Assembly (NCBI GenBank): GCA_963575745.1
Contig: CAUYUJ010015694.1
Location: 65,001-129,000 of the forward strand
DNA: 64,000 bases
Source of the DNA: Prorocentrum cordatum
Taxonomy: Eukaryota > Sar > Dinophyceae > Prorocentrales > Prorocentraceae
Direction of reading: 5' to 3'
Shown here piece by piece: positions 63,713-64,000 of this stretch; the stretch's first letter is position 1; the number at the start of each line of letters is the position of its first letter. The translations under genes were made by a program, and so were the position numbers. The notes under the pieces are model-generated. The model saw only the letters and a program-made list of their open reading frames with translations. It did no database searches and was not told the DNA's origin.

Positions 63713-64000
63713 CAGGTGGGGTGAGAAGAAAGGATGGGGCCCAGACGAGGGAGTATACTGCAGCCTGGAGGAAGCATGCCCTCCCCCTACATGGGTTTTC
63801 TCGTACGTGGGCGCACGCGTCAATACGTTCCTCGTTGTTTATCAGTGTGCCCCGGTCTTCTAGACATCGAAACAGCATACCCCTAGAAATCCCAACCCTG
63901 AACCCATCGAACTTTTTAGGCCTCAGGGCCCTCGGCTTACCAATGGGATATCCGATGCTGAAATTATGTTGTAGCTTGGCGCGAGGACACTACCCCAGAA

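Larger units (their letters stand above)
55923..64000 (+). other. RARS intron, at least 8 kb, open to the right
   Basis: It contains the nearly intact LINE-C (56.6-63.4 kb) in the same orientation as the gene, and a TCC tract at 63.6 kb. From 55,930 to 56,590 it is GA/CT-rich without a gene. In 63,400-63,610 and 63,720-64,000 I see nothing recognisable. Confidence 0.65.

Noticed and set aside
55923-64000. Search for the next ArgRS exons (PL.V.KSDGG block, KMSK region)
   Set aside because: No segment with these motifs was found; the following exon must lie beyond the window.
1-64000. tRNA, rRNA, spliced-leader or other RNA genes
   Set aside because: I saw no cloverleaf-like or rRNA-like sequence by eye. 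A tRNAscan-SE/Infernal run would be decisive.

Overview
The window is best explained as a piece of dinoflagellate (or close relative) nuclear genome. It is GC-rich, crowded with microsatellites and minisatellites, and holds one recognisable host gene whose very short exons are scattered over more than 53 kb. The exons I can place are joined by introns with GC or GA donors and acceptors that are always AG followed by G. That splice signature is known from dinoflagellate genomes. There is no sign of prokaryotic gene packing.

The host gene is arginyl-tRNA synthetase (ArgRS, class I), on the + strand. Ten exons lie in order at 2571-2597, 10769-10825, 13447-13523, 18075-18129, 25246-25314, 35924-35971, 42798-42850, 44583-44669, 52777-52807 and 55848-55922. 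Together they encode about 193 residues, from the end of the N-terminal domain through the HIGH signature (HVGH), the [10 protein letters not shown] block and the RGESFYNP block. The 5' exons and the 3' part (KMSK region, anticodon-binding domain) lie outside the window. Only about 580 of the 53,352 bp between the first and last placed exon are coding.

The introns (1.7 to 10.6 kb) hold nearly everything else. Three copies of one LINE family are present: antisense and decayed in intron 4 (19.4-24.3 kb), 5'-truncated in intron 8 (45.9-48.7 kb) and almost intact in intron 10 (56.6-63.4 kb). Each carries, after the endonuclease/reverse transcriptase, a C-terminal zinc-finger region and a further separate ORF that is shared by all three copies. 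I do not recognise that ORF from any described LINE. A second, RNase H-bearing LINE type survives as a wreck in intron 5 (32.1-34.7 kb). At least three families of short terminal-inverted-repeat elements (MITE-A, B, C) and two foldback elements are scattered through the introns.

The rest is repeats: a CCTCAG satellite with a ~155-bp higher-order period at the left edge; minisatellites with units of 73, 341, 209, ~43, 101, ~102, ~380 and 65 bp; a widespread degenerate CCAAGAGGC / GCCTCTTGG low-complexity family; and long GGA/TCC, CAT, TATGC, CT and TA tracts. Most long open frames in the window are read-through of these repeats and are not annotated as genes.
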